Assembly: GCF_026342735.1 (NCBI RefSeq)
Contig: NZ_JAPEMM010000002.1
Span: 1,240,001 to 1,304,000, forward strand
DNA from: Streptomyces sp. NBC_00193
GTDB taxonomy: Bacteria > Actinomycetota > Actinomycetes > Streptomycetales > Streptomycetaceae
DNA length: 64,000 nt
Direction: 5' to 3'
Shown: positions 8,660 to 16,965 of the stretch, piece by piece
Layout of the letters: the number at the start of each line of letters is the position of its first letter
Position numbering within the stretch: the first letter of the stretch is position 1
Translations under genes and position numbers: made by a program
Notes under the pieces: model-generated
What the model saw: only the letters and a program-made list of their open reading frames with translations
What the model was told of the DNA's origin: nothing
The model's database searches: none

Positions 8660-8681
8660 CTACGGGCCTGCGGGCCCGTAG
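8660..8681 (-). terminator. Hairpin probably once terminating the MBL-fold gene
   Basis: A 9-bp perfect stem, CTACGGGCC-tgcg-GGCCCGTAG, lies immediately left of the IS insertion point. Without the IS it would sit directly after the stop codon of the MBL-fold hydrolase gene now ending at 9871. It is therefore likely that gene's terminator, displaced 1.2 kb by the insertion. Confidence 0.55.
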
Positions 8682-8683
8682 GC

Positions 8684-9769
8684 CTAGTGATCTGGTTTGG
8701 AGATCCTGTCGCAGTAGCGGCAGATTCGGTCGAGGATCTGGTCGGCGGTCTTGGTCCACTTGAAGGGCCTGGCCTCGTCGTTCCAGACCTCGATCCAGCC
8801 CTCGAGTGCGGTCTTGAGGTCGTCGAGTGAGCAGAACACGCCGCGTTCGAGGCAGCGTCGTTCCAGTTCGGCGAACCACCGCTCGACCTGGTTGATCCAC
8901 GACGAATACGTCGGCGTGAAGTGCAGCTGGAACCGGGGATGCGCCAGCAGCCACTGGTGCACCACCGGTGCCTTGTGGGCGGAAAGGTTGTCGCAGATGA
9001 CGTGGACCGCCAGGCACGGATCGGTCTGGCGGTCGATCTCGTCGAGGAAATCACGGAAGTCCACGGCCCGGTGCCGCGCGGACAGTTTCGTGATCACCTT
9101 GCCGGTGGCGGTGTTCAGGGCGGCGAACAGGTCGACGGTGCCGTGGCGGACGTAGTCGAAGGTCCGCCGTTCGGGGACTCCGGGTAGCATCGGCAGCACC
9201 GGCGCGGTCCGCTCCAGGGCCTGGATCTGGGGTTTCTCGTCCACCGCGAACACCGCCGCGTTGGCCGGCGGGGCGAGGTAGAAGCCGACGACATCACGGA
9301 TCTTGTCGATCAGCAGAGGGTCCGGGGAGATCTTGAAGGTCTCGGTCCGCCACGGCTGCAAGCCGAAGGCGTGCCAGATCCGCAGCACACTCGCGGGCGA
9401 GATCCCCACGACCTTGGCGAGCTCCCGCTTCGACCAGTGCGTCCCGCCCGCGGGTGTCTGCTCGAGGGTGCGGACCACCACCTCTTCCACCTGGGCGTCG
9501 GTGATGGTCCGCGGCACCCCGGGCCGCGGCTCGTCGGACAGGCCGTCCAGTCGGTCCCGCAGGAACCGCGTCCGCCATCTGGCCACCGTTTTGCGCTCTG
9601 TGTTCAGCCGTGCGGCCACCACGGTGTTGTTCCACCCTCGCGCGCACGCCAGCACGATCTGCGCGCGCTGGGCCAGGCCCTGCGCCGTCGAACGCCGCCT
9701 GGCCCAGCTCTCCAACGTCAGCCGCTCGTCCTCCGACAGCACCACGGGTGGCAGCCTGGTATCGCCCAT
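8684..9769 (-). CDS. IS630-family DDE transposase
   Basis: A 361-aa transposase. N-terminal helix-turn-helix segments (about residues 15-130) include RAQIVLACARGWNNTVVAARL and ELAKVVGISPASVLRIW. The DDE domain shows the catalytic residues in FAVDEKPQ, VICDNLSAHK and SWINQVERWF. I start at ATG 9769 (MGDTRLPP); the frame stays open to 9853. The stop codon TAG at 8684-8686 is formed by the target-site TA plus one base of flanking chromosome, so the gene relies on its insertion site for its stop. Confidence 0.9.
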   Translation of the reverse strand: MGDTRLPPVVLSEDERLTLESWARRRSTAQGLAQRAQIVLACARGWNNTVVAARLNTERKTVARWRTRFLRDRLDGLSDEPRPGVPRTITDAQVEEVVVRTLEQTPAGGTHWSKRELAKVVGISPASVLRIWHAFGLQPWRTETFKISPDPLLIDKIRDVVGFYLAPPANAAVFAVDEKPQIQALERTAPVLPMLPGVPERRTFDYVRHGTVDLFAALNTATGKVITKLSARHRAVDFRDFLDEIDRQTDPCLAVHVICDNLSAHKAPVVHQWLLAHPRFQLHFTPTYSSWINQVERWFAELERRCLERGVFCSLDDLKTALEGWIEVWNDEARPFKWTKTADQILDRICRYCDRISKPDH

Positions 9770-9871
9770 GCCGTCAGGACACCGGACCAAAACCGGCCCT
9801 GTCAGGCAAAACCCAGGATCTGAAACAGAACACGACTCATGGGGCGAGCCCACAACTCAAAACCAGATCAC
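8687..9871 (-). mobile_element. IS630-family insertion sequence, 1185 bp, complete
   Basis: The ends are GTGATCTGGTTT at 8687-8698 and its inverted copy at the right end (9860-9871); with one mismatch, 15 of 16 terminal bases match. The element is flanked by TA on both sides (8685-8686 and 9872-9873), the target duplication typical of IS630/Tc1-mariner elements. It carries one intact transposase gene reading leftward. The uninterrupted target would have been CCTAGG. The element looks intact and recent. Confidence 0.92.
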
Positions 9872-11073
9872 TAGGACCCCACCGCCTCCGGCTCCTCGTG
9901 CGTCACGGCTGCCGGCCTACCGGCCACGGCGGGCCGGGCTGCGGTGACCGGCGGGGGCGGCGAGCCCGCGGCCACGAAGGGCCGCCACCACGGCGCGCTC
10001 GGCGCATCGGCCGCACCCGGTTCGAACGGCTGCCCCGGCACCGGCAGGGCGATCGCCGCGCCGGCCCTCTCGGCGGCGGTCACCGTGCCCTCGCCCGGCT
10101 CGTCCCACGGGTGCGGGGCCAGGTTGAAGGTGCCCCAGTGGATCGGCAGCATCGTGCCGCGCGCGACGCCGCCCTGGAGGTCGAGGTGGGCGCGGATGCC
10201 CTCCTCGGGCGTCATGTGGATGTCGGTCCAGAACTCCGAGTACGCACCGATCTGGATCATCGTCGCGTCGAAGGGCCCGTGCGCTGCGCCGATCTCCTTG
10301 AAACCGGGGAAGTAGCCGGTGTCACCGCTGTGGTAGATCCGGTGCTCGTCGCCCGTGACGACCCAGGAGGCCCACAGGGTGAACTGCTGGTTGCGCAGGC
10401 CGCGGCCGCAGAAGTGCTGGGCCGGGGTGGCGGTGAGCGAGAGTCCGGCGACCTTGGTGGTCTCGTTCCAGTCGAGCTCGCGCAGCCGGTCGGCCGGGAC
10501 TCCCCAGCGCTCCAGGTGCGCGCCGACGCCCAGCGGGACGGCGAAGACCGTGTCCGTGCCGGCCAGGGCCTTGATCGTCGGCAGGTCGAGGTGGTCGTAG
10601 TGGTCGTGCGAGATCACCACCACGTCCACCTCGCCCAGCGAGGCCAGCGGTACGGGTACCGGGTGCAGGCGCTTGGGCCCGGCGAAGGGGAAGGGGGAGC
10701 ACCGCTCGCCCCAGACCGGGTCGAAGAGGACCCGGCGCCCGTCGATCTCGGCGAGCACGCTGGAGTGCCCCATCCAGGTCAGCCGCAGGCCGCTGACCGG
10801 GGGCTTCGACAGCTCCGCGAGGGTCGTCGGGTAGACCGGGATGGGGGCGCCGGGGCTACGCCGGAGCCGCTGCTCCTTGTGGAAGTAGATCTTGGCGAAC
10901 TCCGCCATGGACCCGGAGGGTCTGGTGCGGGTTCCGGCCGGGTTCTGGAACACTCCGTCGGCGAAGTTCGGCGAACGCCGGATCCGCTCCAGCCGGGCAC
11001 CGGACGGGTCCGCGCCGAAGGCTTCGGGCCGCAGCGCGCGCAGCCGTGGACGCAGGGGTCGGGAGCCGGTCAA
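9871..11073 (-). CDS. MBL-fold metallo-hydrolase (NAPE-PLD/UlaG-like)
   Basis: A 400-aa metallo-beta-lactamase-fold hydrolase of the type annotated as RomA or N-acyl-phosphatidylethanolamine phospholipase D-like. Metal-binding motifs are ISHDHYDHLD, HSGDTGYF and LPIHWGTF. It has no signal peptide. The start is TTG at 11073 with GGAGG just upstream. The last ~70 residues are Pro/Ala-rich and probably disordered. The stop codon TAG spans the right junction of the IS630 element. Before insertion the same reading gave TAG too, so the protein is unchanged. Substrate unknown. Confidence 0.82.
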   Translation of the reverse strand: MTGSRPLRPRLRALRPEAFGADPSGARLERIRRSPNFADGVFQNPAGTRTRPSGSMAEFAKIYFHKEQRLRRSPGAPIPVYPTTLAELSKPPVSGLRLTWMGHSSVLAEIDGRRVLFDPVWGERCSPFPFAGPKRLHPVPVPLASLGEVDVVVISHDHYDHLDLPTIKALAGTDTVFAVPLGVGAHLERWGVPADRLRELDWNETTKVAGLSLTATPAQHFCGRGLRNQQFTLWASWVVTGDEHRIYHSGDTGYFPGFKEIGAAHGPFDATMIQIGAYSEFWTDIHMTPEEGIRAHLDLQGGVARGTMLPIHWGTFNLAPHPWDEPGEGTVTAAERAGAAIALPVPGQPFEPGAADAPSAPWWRPFVAAGSPPPPVTAARPAVAGRPAAVTHEEPEAVGS

Positions 11074-11209
11074 GGCGCCTCCAGTGTGGGGGGTGCGGGC
11101 AGGGCGTTCTCATGGTTACCACCATCCCAACGCGTGATACCCCCCAAGGATTCCGCTACGCGCCCGCGAACGCGCCCCGACCCCGCTCCCGCCCGCCCCC
11201 GCACCACCT

Positions 11210-12085
11210 CTACAGCGGCAGCAGGTCCGGCCGCTTCGCCTCCACGTGGTCCCCGGAGGACTCCCCGCGCAGCCTGCGGCCGATCCACGGCACGAGGTGC
11301 TCGCGCGCCCAGTGGATGTTGTCGCGGGTGGTGTCCACCGACCCGCGCGGCCGCATCGGCGGCCAGGGCTGGTCCGGATCGGCCGGCGTGTCGAGGCCGA
11401 GCACCTGGGCGGCGCGCAGGGCGACCCTGGTGTGCCCTTCGGGCGAGAGGTGGAGCCGGTCGTCGTCCCAGGCCCGCCGGTCCTGTACGGATTTCAGCGA
11501 CCAGAGGTCGAGTACGGGGCACTCGTACCGGTCGGCGATCGACCGGACGTGCGCGCTGAACGTCGCGATCTTGCCCCGCATGTGCTTGAGGACGGGCACG
11601 TCGCGCGTGTCGAAGCCGGTGGTGATCACGACGAGGCCGACGGATCCGGTGAGGTCGCGCACGGCCGCCTCGTACCGTGCGGCCACGTCGTCCGGATCGC
11701 TGCCGGGCCGGATGATGTCGTTGCCGCCCGCGCAGAAGGTCACCAGGTCCGGCGCGAGCTCCTTGGCCCGGGGGACCTGCTCGGCCACGATCTGGTCGAG
11801 CAACCGCCCCCGTACGGCCAGGTTCGCGTAGCGGAACCCTCCGGAACTCCCGGAACCGGCGGACCCGCCGGAGTCACCCGTGTGCTCGTGCTGCTCGTGC
11901 TGCTCCTCGCGCCGGTCGGCCAGGAGGACGGCCAGCCGGTCCGCCCAGCCGAGGAAGGTGTCCCCCGGTCCCGGGTCCCCCACGCCCTCGGTGAAGCTGT
12001 CCCCGAGCGCCGCGTACGAGCCAATGGTCTTGGTCTTGGATGTCGTCGTCGCTGCCACGGGAGCCCATACTTCACCGCGGATCAT
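11210..12085 (-). CDS. SGNH/GDSL-family hydrolase
   Basis: A 291-aa esterase/lipase-type hydrolase. The catalytic serine is in GDSFTEG (Ser30), the oxyanion asparagine in CAGGNDI, and the Asp/His pair in DRLHLSPEGH. No signal peptide is obvious, so it is probably cytoplasmic. A low-complexity insert rich in Gln/His/Ser/Gly (REEQHEQHEHTGDSGG and onward) interrupts the domain near residues 58-82. The ATG at 12085 is the only clear start, but a later start would trim the first ten residues. Substrate unknown. Confidence 0.82.
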   Translation of the reverse strand: MIRGEVWAPVAATTTSKTKTIGSYAALGDSFTEGVGDPGPGDTFLGWADRLAVLLADRREEQHEQHEHTGDSGGSAGSGSSGGFRYANLAVRGRLLDQIVAEQVPRAKELAPDLVTFCAGGNDIIRPGSDPDDVAARYEAAVRDLTGSVGLVVITTGFDTRDVPVLKHMRGKIATFSAHVRSIADRYECPVLDLWSLKSVQDRRAWDDDRLHLSPEGHTRVALRAAQVLGLDTPADPDQPWPPMRPRGSVDTTRDNIHWAREHLVPWIGRRLRGESSGDHVEAKRPDLLPL

Positions 12086-12177
12086 GACCTACGCGACCGT
12101 AGCCAGGGCCTTACGGACCGTGATCTTCACCACCCCGCGGCCGGGGAATAACCTGAACTGCGGGTTCGCCCCTCGGC

Positions 12178-13245
12178 TCAGGTCGCGGAGGAAGAGAACT
12201 TCTCGCTCAGGACCCTCTCCGGCGGCAGGCCGTGACGGGCGGCGGTCCGTTCGACGGCGTCGATGAGCCCGGGAGAGCCGCAGATGTACAGGTCGGGCCG
12301 GGGGGAGCCGCTCGCGCGCAGGGCCGCGGGGTCGCGGTCCAGGGCTTCGATCATCCGGCCGCGGTACCGTCCGGGGCGCGGGTCGGGTTCCTTGACGCAG
12401 AAGACCGTTTCCATCCCCGGGAGTTCGGGGAGGAGCTCCTCCACCGCGGCGGCGGCACACAGCTGCTCCTCGGTGGCCGCGCCGAGGTAGAACCGCAGCG
12501 GGTGGGGTTCCTGGAACTCGGCCATGCGGCGGGCCATGGACAGCAGCGGGGCGACGCCGGTACCGCCGGCGACGAACCAGCGCGGCCGCAGCCCGGTCTC
12601 GACGAGCCCGAAGGCGCCCTGGGGTCCGAGCACGTCGAGGGTGTCACCGGGGGCGGCCCGGGTGTCGAGGTAGGTGGAGAAGAGTCCGCCCGGGTGGAGG
12701 CGGATGTAGAACTCCAGCTCTCCGTCCCAGTTGGGGGCGTTGGCATAGGAGTGGGCGCGGGACTCGTCCGTACCGGGGACGACCAGCTGGGCGAACTGGC
12801 CGGGCTCGAACTCGGCCCCGCTGCCCAGCTGTTCGTCCTCGTCGAGGAGGAGGACCAGGCGCACGAGGTTCTCGCCCGCCCGCTCCAGGGCGGTGATGGT
12901 GGCGGTGCGCTCGGCGATGCTGCCGGTGAGGATCCGCGAGCGCTCGTACGGCAGGCTGATGGCGAGGGGGCCCTCGGGGTAGGTGCAGCACAGCAGGGCG
13001 CCGGCGGCGCGGGCGCGTTCGGGGCTCAGTGCCTGCGGGCTGTGGGTGCCCAGGGTGTAGGTGCCGTCGGTGACGGTGGCCTGGCAGGCCCCGCAGGTGC
13101 CCTTGCGGCACAGGGCGGGCAGCAGGTGGCCGGCGTCGGCCGCGGCGTCCAGGACGGTCTGCCCCGGTACACAGGGGGCCTCGATGCACTGTCCGTCCAG
13201 GGTGGCCAGGCGCAGGGTGACCGGCTCGGCGGCGGGGACCGTCAT
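12178..13245 (-). CDS. [2Fe-2S] ferredoxin/FAD/NAD reductase
   Basis: A 355-aa oxygenase-type electron-transfer reductase. The N-terminal plant-type [2Fe-2S] domain has Cys46-x4-Cys51-x2-Cys54 and a fourth cysteine at 86 or 87. The FAD-binding domain shows RAHSYANAPN, and the NAD-binding domain shows FVAGGTGVAPLLSM and YICGSPGLIDA. The order matches reductase components of multicomponent mono-oxygenases (MmoC/phenol hydroxylase P5 type). The start ATG 13245 overlaps the upstream stop by one base (TGATG). No oxygenase subunit lies nearby; the two upstream small genes are its only visible partners. Confidence 0.87.
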   Translation of the reverse strand: MTVPAAEPVTLRLATLDGQCIEAPCVPGQTVLDAAADAGHLLPALCRKGTCGACQATVTDGTYTLGTHSPQALSPERARAAGALLCCTYPEGPLAISLPYERSRILTGSIAERTATITALERAGENLVRLVLLLDEDEQLGSGAEFEPGQFAQLVVPGTDESRAHSYANAPNWDGELEFYIRLHPGGLFSTYLDTRAAPGDTLDVLGPQGAFGLVETGLRPRWFVAGGTGVAPLLSMARRMAEFQEPHPLRFYLGAATEEQLCAAAAVEELLPELPGMETVFCVKEPDPRPGRYRGRMIEALDRDPAALRASGSPRPDLYICGSPGLIDAVERTAARHGLPPERVLSEKFSSSAT

Positions 13246-13439
13246 CACGCCGCCCCGAGGGCGTCGGCGAGGTCCTTCTCGGCGGTCTCGCCGGCGCGCA
13301 GGCCGAACCGCTCGCACAGCAGCTGCCACACCGGCTCGGTGACGAACGCGGGGACGGTCGGCCCGGTGCGCACGTTGCGCAGTCCGAGGTGGAGGAGCTT
13401 CGCGAGAACGGCGAGGGCCTTCTGCTCGTCGCGGGTCAG
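13245..13439 (-). CDS. Small conserved-looking protein, apparently CTG-started
   Basis: A 64-aa protein starting LTRDEQKALAVLAKLLHLGL and containing FVTEPVWQLLCERFGLR. It is predicted to be helical, with coding-like composition. No ATG, GTG or TTG lies in frame nearby. The natural start is the CTG at 13439, which forms a CTGA overlap with the upstream stop, like the ATGA overlaps elsewhere in this window. The reductase follows with a one-base overlap. Function unknown; position suggests an accessory or coupling role for the reductase. The next GTG would remove about 19 residues. Confidence 0.65.
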   Translation of the reverse strand: MTRDEQKALAVLAKLLHLGLRNVRTGPTVPAFVTEPVWQLLCERFGLRAGETAEKDLADALGAA

Positions 13440-13795
13440 CTGTCGGAGTAGCTGAAGTCGCCCACGGTCCAGGCGCTGACGTCCTTGATCGAGATGCGGT
13501 ACATCCCGCCCGTCTCCGGGATACCCACGGTCCCCTGCAGGATCCGCGCCACATGGAAGTGCAGATGCGTGGGTGGCCCCTCCTTGGGTGTCGTGGCAGT
13601 GAAGATGGCGGAGAACTCGCCCAGGCGGGCGGAATCCGTCAGCACCTCCGACACCCGTTCTCTCCACACGGCTTCCGGGGCGAGCCGGCCGGTGATGACG
13701 GCACCGCCGGTGACCACGGTCAGGGACATCTGATTGCTCTGCCCGGACTCCACCAGGGCGGCGACGTTCACGAGCAACTCGTCAGGCTTCGACAT
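13436..13795 (-). CDS. GvpU-like accessory protein (tentative)
   Basis: A 119-aa protein from ATG 13795. The pattern LLVNVAALVESG, SLTVVTGGAVITGRL and THLHFHVARIL reminds me of GvpU-like gas-vesicle accessory proteins, but I cannot confirm this, and there are no other gvp genes here. It heads a three-gene coupled unit with the 64-aa protein and the ferredoxin reductase. A consensus -10 (TATAAT) ends 8 nt before the ATG and no SD precedes it, so the mRNA is probably leaderless. Confidence 0.65.
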   Translation of the reverse strand: MSKPDELLVNVAALVESGQSNQMSLTVVTGGAVITGRLAPEAVWRERVSEVLTDSARLGEFSAIFTATTPKEGPPTHLHFHVARILQGTVGIPETGGMYRISIKDVSAWTVGDFSYSDS

Positions 13796-13803
13796 GGAAG
13801 TCA

Positions 13804-13809
13804 ATTATA
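13804..13809 (-). promoter_or_regulatory. Consensus -10 hexamer TATAAT for a leaderless transcript
   Basis: A perfect TATAAT on the minus strand, rare in DNA this GC-rich, with 8 nt between its end and ATG 13795. Transcription would start at or next to the A of the ATG. No good -35 is seen 16-19 nt upstream, where the sequence is G/C only, so an activator or another sigma factor may be involved. Confidence 0.55.
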
Positions 13810-13858
13810 TTCGCCGCCGCACGCCGCCGGGGTGCGGCGGAGACCGCGACGGCAACAC

Positions 13859-14044
13859 TCAGTCGTCCTGCCCTGCCAGCAGACGATCGGCGACGTAGTG
13901 CGGGCAGGAAGCAACATGCCACGTCACCGTCACCCGGCGCCGGCCGTCTGCAGCGACGGTCCGGGCCTGCCTGGGAGCCGGCCCGGCAGCACAGTGCGGG
14001 CACACCACGGTCTCGAACTTCAGCTCAACCATCATCCGTGCCAT
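13859..14044 (-). CDS. Small CPHC zinc-finger-like protein
   Basis: A 61-aa protein with CPHC followed about 26 residues later by CPHYVAD, which could bind one zinc ion. I do not recognise the family. I start at ATG 14044, but ATGs at 14035 and 14032 are equally possible and none has a strong SD. The frame stays open to 14152. It lies alone between the reductase unit and the cold-shock locus. Confidence 0.4.
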   Translation of the reverse strand: MARMMVELKFETVVCPHCAAGPAPRQARTVAADGRRRVTVTWHVASCPHYVADRLLAGQDD

Positions 14045-14210
14045 CCTGCCCGCCCACTGCGCCCGGGGAGGAGCAGGACACTCCGACGGGCCACCTACGC
14101 CGTAGCTGGCGAATACGCCACCTTTCGAAACACTGCCCTGGGCGTGAATCAATACCTGTCCCCGCGGACAGAGGGTTTAGCCGGCAACGCGAGGAGAGTT
14201 TTTGCTGCAG

Positions 14211-14240
14211 TGCAGGGGGTGTAAATATTCACCCCCTGCA
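14211..14240. repeat. 11-bp inverted repeat upstream of the cold-shock gene
   Basis: TGCAGGGGGTG, an 8-nt AT-rich loop (14222-14229), then CACCCCCTGCA: a perfect stem of 11 bp. It lies about 190 nt before the CspA-like start. It could be a terminator of an unseen upstream transcript, an operator, or part of a long leader. Confidence 0.6.
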
Positions 14241-14431
14241 ATCCACTGCGGCATGCTACTGTCCATCTCGGTTGCAGTTTTGGTACCCAAAAACTTAGAG
14301 CATCTCCAGCCGGCCTTCGCGCCGCATGGTGGTGCTTCATATTTCCGGTCAATTCCGGGCGGGGCATCATCGCGGCGACACGGTCTCTGCACAGTGCGGA
14401 CTCCGGTGTACTGCCCCCAAGGAGATATGAC

Positions 14432-14635
14432 ATGGCTGCTGGCACCGTGAAGTGGTTCAACGCGGCAAAGGGTTTCGGCTTCATCGAGCAGGACGGTGGC
14501 GGCCCTGACGTGTTCGCCCACTTCTCGAACATCGCCGCCCAGGGCTTCCGCGAGCTGCTGGAAGGCCAGAAGGTCACCTTCGACATCGCGCCGGGCCAGA
14601 AGGGCCCGACGGCGGAGAACATCGTTCCCGCCTGA
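14432..14635 (+). CDS. CspA-like cold-shock protein
   Basis: A 67-aa single cold-shock domain, the normal family length. RNA-binding motifs KGFGFIEQD (RNP1) and DVFAHF (RNP2) are intact. It should act as an RNA chaperone in the cytoplasm. An AAGGAG SD sits 8 nt before ATG 14432. A strong hairpin terminator follows. The next gene is a DEAD-box RNA helicase, a natural partner in unwinding structured RNA at low temperature. Confidence 0.95.
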   Translation: MAAGTVKWFNAAKGFGFIEQDGGGPDVFAHFSNIAAQGFRELLEGQKVTFDIAPGQKGPTAENIVPA

Positions 14636-14646
14636 CGCTGACGCGT

Positions 14647-14694
14647 TGTGCAGCTGAGGCCCGCATCCCTCGGGGTGCGGGCCCCAGCTGCACA
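14647..14694 (+). terminator. Hairpin terminator after the cold-shock gene
   Basis: The arms TGTGCAGCTG (14647-14656) and CAGCTGCACA (14685-14694) enclose a second paired segment, GGCCCGCA/TGCGGGCC. This is a long GC-rich stem-loop that starts 12 nt after the stop codon. Confidence 0.8.
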
Positions 14695-14909
14695 CATCTC
14701 CCGCGGTGCTTCCACCCGTGGGTCCAAGCACGGGATACCGCCCCCTCGGAGCCGCACCCGAGCTCATTTCTCCGGTTTTCGCGTCCGTATGACGCCACCC
14801 CCATGGCAAGCGCCCGTACCCGCACATGTTTTCTCGCGGACCGGATCCGCTTTCGCATTCAATTCGGCCCGTTCTCGCAATTCCCTGCGCCGCTCCTACG
14901 CTGCGGGAA

Positions 14910-14936
14910 TTCCTTGATACGTGCCGTATCAAGGAA
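14910..14936 (+). promoter_or_regulatory. Hairpin masking the SD of the helicase gene
   Basis: TTCCTTGATACG, a 3-nt loop and CGTATCAAGGAA form a perfect 12-bp stem. The SD AAGGAAGG (14931-14938) lies almost wholly in the 3' arm, 6 nt before ATG 14945. Flanking GCGGGAA (14903-14909) and TTCCGC (14939-14944) can extend the stem to the start codon. As RNA it would hide the ribosome site. As DNA it could be a repressor operator. Confidence 0.65.
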
Positions 14937-14944
14937 GGTTCCGC

Positions 14945-16465
14945 ATGAACCCCACACGTACGAACGACCGCTCTCCCCGCAGCCGCACCGGCGGCCCCGC
15001 TTTCGCCGCGGGTTCGGGCCGGGGCAGCCGCTTCGGCTCGTCGACCCCGAGCCGCTCCGGAGGCCCGAGCCGCTCCGGAGCCCCGAGCCGCTCGGGCGGA
15101 TACGGCCGCCGACCCGCCGCGATCCAGGGCGAGTTCGCACCGCCGAAGACGATCACCCCCGCACTGCCCCCTGTCGAGGCCTTCGCCGATCTGGCGATGC
15201 CCTCGCAGCTGCTCGCCACGCTCGGCCGTGAGGGCATGGTCACGCCGTTCCCGATCCAGGCGGCCACGCTGCCCAACACCCTCGCGGGCCGTGACGTCCT
15301 GGGACGCGGCCGCACCGGCTCCGGCAAGACCCTGGCCTTCGGCCTCGCACTGCTGGCCCGTACGGCCGGTCAGAGCGCCGAGTCGGGGCAGCCGCTCGCG
15401 CTGGTCCTCGTACCGACGCGTGAGCTCGCCCAGCAGGTCACGACCGCGCTCACCCCTTACGCCCGGGCGGTCAAGCTGCGCCTGGCCACCGTGGTCGGCG
15501 GCATGCCGATCTACCGGCAGGCACAGGCGCTGCGCGCCGAGGCCGAAGTGGTCGTCGCGACCCCGGGCCGGCTGAAGGACCTCATCGACCGGGGTGACTG
15601 CCGGCTGAACCAGGTCGCCATCACCGTCCTGGACGAGGCCGACCAGATGGCCGACATGGGCTTCATGCCCCAGGTCACCGCGCTGCTCGACCAGGTGCGC
15701 CCCGAGGGCCAGCGGATGCTGTTCTCCGCGACCCTGGACCGCAACGTCGACCTGCTGGTCCGCCGTTACCTGACCGACCCCGTCGTGCACTCCGTCGACC
15801 CCTCGCAGGGCGCGGTCACCACGATGGAGCACCACGTCCTGCACGTGCAGAACTTCGACAAGCAGGCCGCCACGACCGAGATCGCCGCCCGCGAGGGCCG
15901 CGTGATCATGTTCCTGGACACCAAGCACGCCGTGGACAGGCTCACCGAACACCTGCTGAGCAACGGCGTGCGCGCCGCGGCCCTGCACGGCGGAAAGTCG
16001 CAGCCCCAGCGCACCCGGACCCTCACGCAGTTCAAGACGGGGCACGTCAGCGTCCTGGTCGCCACGAACGTCGCGGCCCGCGGCATCCACGTCGACAACC
16101 TCGACCTCGTCGTCAACGTCGACCCGCCGACCGACCCCAAGGACTACCTGCACCGCGGCGGCCGTACCGCCCGCGCCGGCGAGTCCGGCAGCGTCGTCAC
16201 CCTGGTCCTGCGCAACCAGCGCCGCGACATGGTCCGTCTCATGCAGGCCGCGGGCATCACCCCGCAGACCACCCAGGTCCACTCGGGCGACGAGGCCCTG
16301 AACCGCATCACCGGCGCCCAGGTGCCCTCCGGCATCCCGGTCACCATCACCGCCCCGGTCTCCGAGCGGCCCAAGCGCAGCACGGCATCCCGAGGCCGGC
16401 GCGGCCCTGCTTCGGCTGCCCGGCGCGCGAGCGTGCGGCAGTCCGCCTTTGATGCGGCGGCCTGA
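14945..16465 (+). CDS. DEAD-box RNA helicase
   Basis: A 506-aa ATP-dependent RNA helicase. An N-terminal basic, Ser/Gly/Arg-rich tail (residues about 1-65) has repeated SRSGGP/SRSGAP units. The core follows: Q-motif PFPIQAATLP, Walker A GRTGSGKT (122-129), DEAD (230-233), FSATLD, VLVATNVAARG and HRGGRTARAG. All catalytic motifs are present. It probably remodels structured RNA in the cold with the neighbouring CspA-like protein. The start is ATG 14945. A CBS-domain gene follows after 46 nt and may be co-transcribed. Confidence 0.95.
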   Translation: MNPTRTNDRSPRSRTGGPAFAAGSGRGSRFGSSTPSRSGGPSRSGAPSRSGGYGRRPAAIQGEFAPPKTITPALPPVEAFADLAMPSQLLATLGREGMVTPFPIQAATLPNTLAGRDVLGRGRTGSGKTLAFGLALLARTAGQSAESGQPLALVLVPTRELAQQVTTALTPYARAVKLRLATVVGGMPIYRQAQALRAEAEVVVATPGRLKDLIDRGDCRLNQVAITVLDEADQMADMGFMPQVTALLDQVRPEGQRMLFSATLDRNVDLLVRRYLTDPVVHSVDPSQGAVTTMEHHVLHVQNFDKQAATTEIAAREGRVIMFLDTKHAVDRLTEHLLSNGVRAAALHGGKSQPQRTRTLTQFKTGHVSVLVATNVAARGIHVDNLDLVVNVDPPTDPKDYLHRGGRTARAGESGSVVTLVLRNQRRDMVRLMQAAGITPQTTQVHSGDEALNRITGAQVPSGIPVTITAPVSERPKRSTASRGRRGPASAARRASVRQSAFDAAA

Positions 16466-16511
16466 GAACCACGTGATCCGGAAACTGATCCCTCTCTGCA
16501 GGAGGCAGATT

Positions 16512-16916
16512 TTGACCCTGGTCCAGATGCAGCCCCGCCCGGCGCATGCCGACCTCGCCCGCAGGACGGTGGACGACGCCATGGAAGCGGCCGGTCCGCA
16601 GGTCTGCGACGACATGACCGTCGAGGTGGCCCTGGCCGTCGCGGCGAGTTCCCGCGCTGATCGTCTGCTCGTCTGCGACGAGGACGGTCTCTGCACCGGG
16701 CTGATCACCCGGGAGCGGCTCGGCGTCATCCGCGACAGCGCCGCGTACACCGACCAGCTCCGTCTGCGCGATGTCCTCGGCGACCGCGGGCCGTTCACCT
16801 CGCCCATGACCACGATCACCGAGGCCGAGCACGCAATGCACTACCGCAAGCTCACCGCTCTGCCCGTCGTCGACGAGCAAGGCAGCGCTCTGGGCATCCT
16901 CGCCCTCGCCCGCTGA
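16512..16916 (+). CDS. CBS-domain protein
   Basis: A 134-aa protein with a CBS-domain pair. One motif is AAASSRADRLLVCDEDGLCTG and the second is HYRKLTALPVVDEQGSALG. Such domains bind adenine nucleotides and often regulate partner proteins. The best start is TTG 16512, because AGGAGG lies 6 nt upstream; the frame stays open upstream to 16449. It sits between the DEAD-box helicase and the 104-aa conserved protein in what looks like one cold-shock operon. Confidence 0.82.
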   Translation: MTLVQMQPRPAHADLARRTVDDAMEAAGPQVCDDMTVEVALAVAASSRADRLLVCDEDGLCTGLITRERLGVIRDSAAYTDQLRLRDVLGDRGPFTSPMTTITEAEHAMHYRKLTALPVVDEQGSALGILALAR

Positions 16917-16965
16917 ACCAGCTCACCATGGTCGGACCGTTCCCCTCTTCACCCTGTGAGGCAAC

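Noticed and set aside
14177..16819. 880-aa frame on the minus strand
   Set aside because: It lies opposite the csp, helicase and CBS genes, which have unmistakable motifs; it has none.
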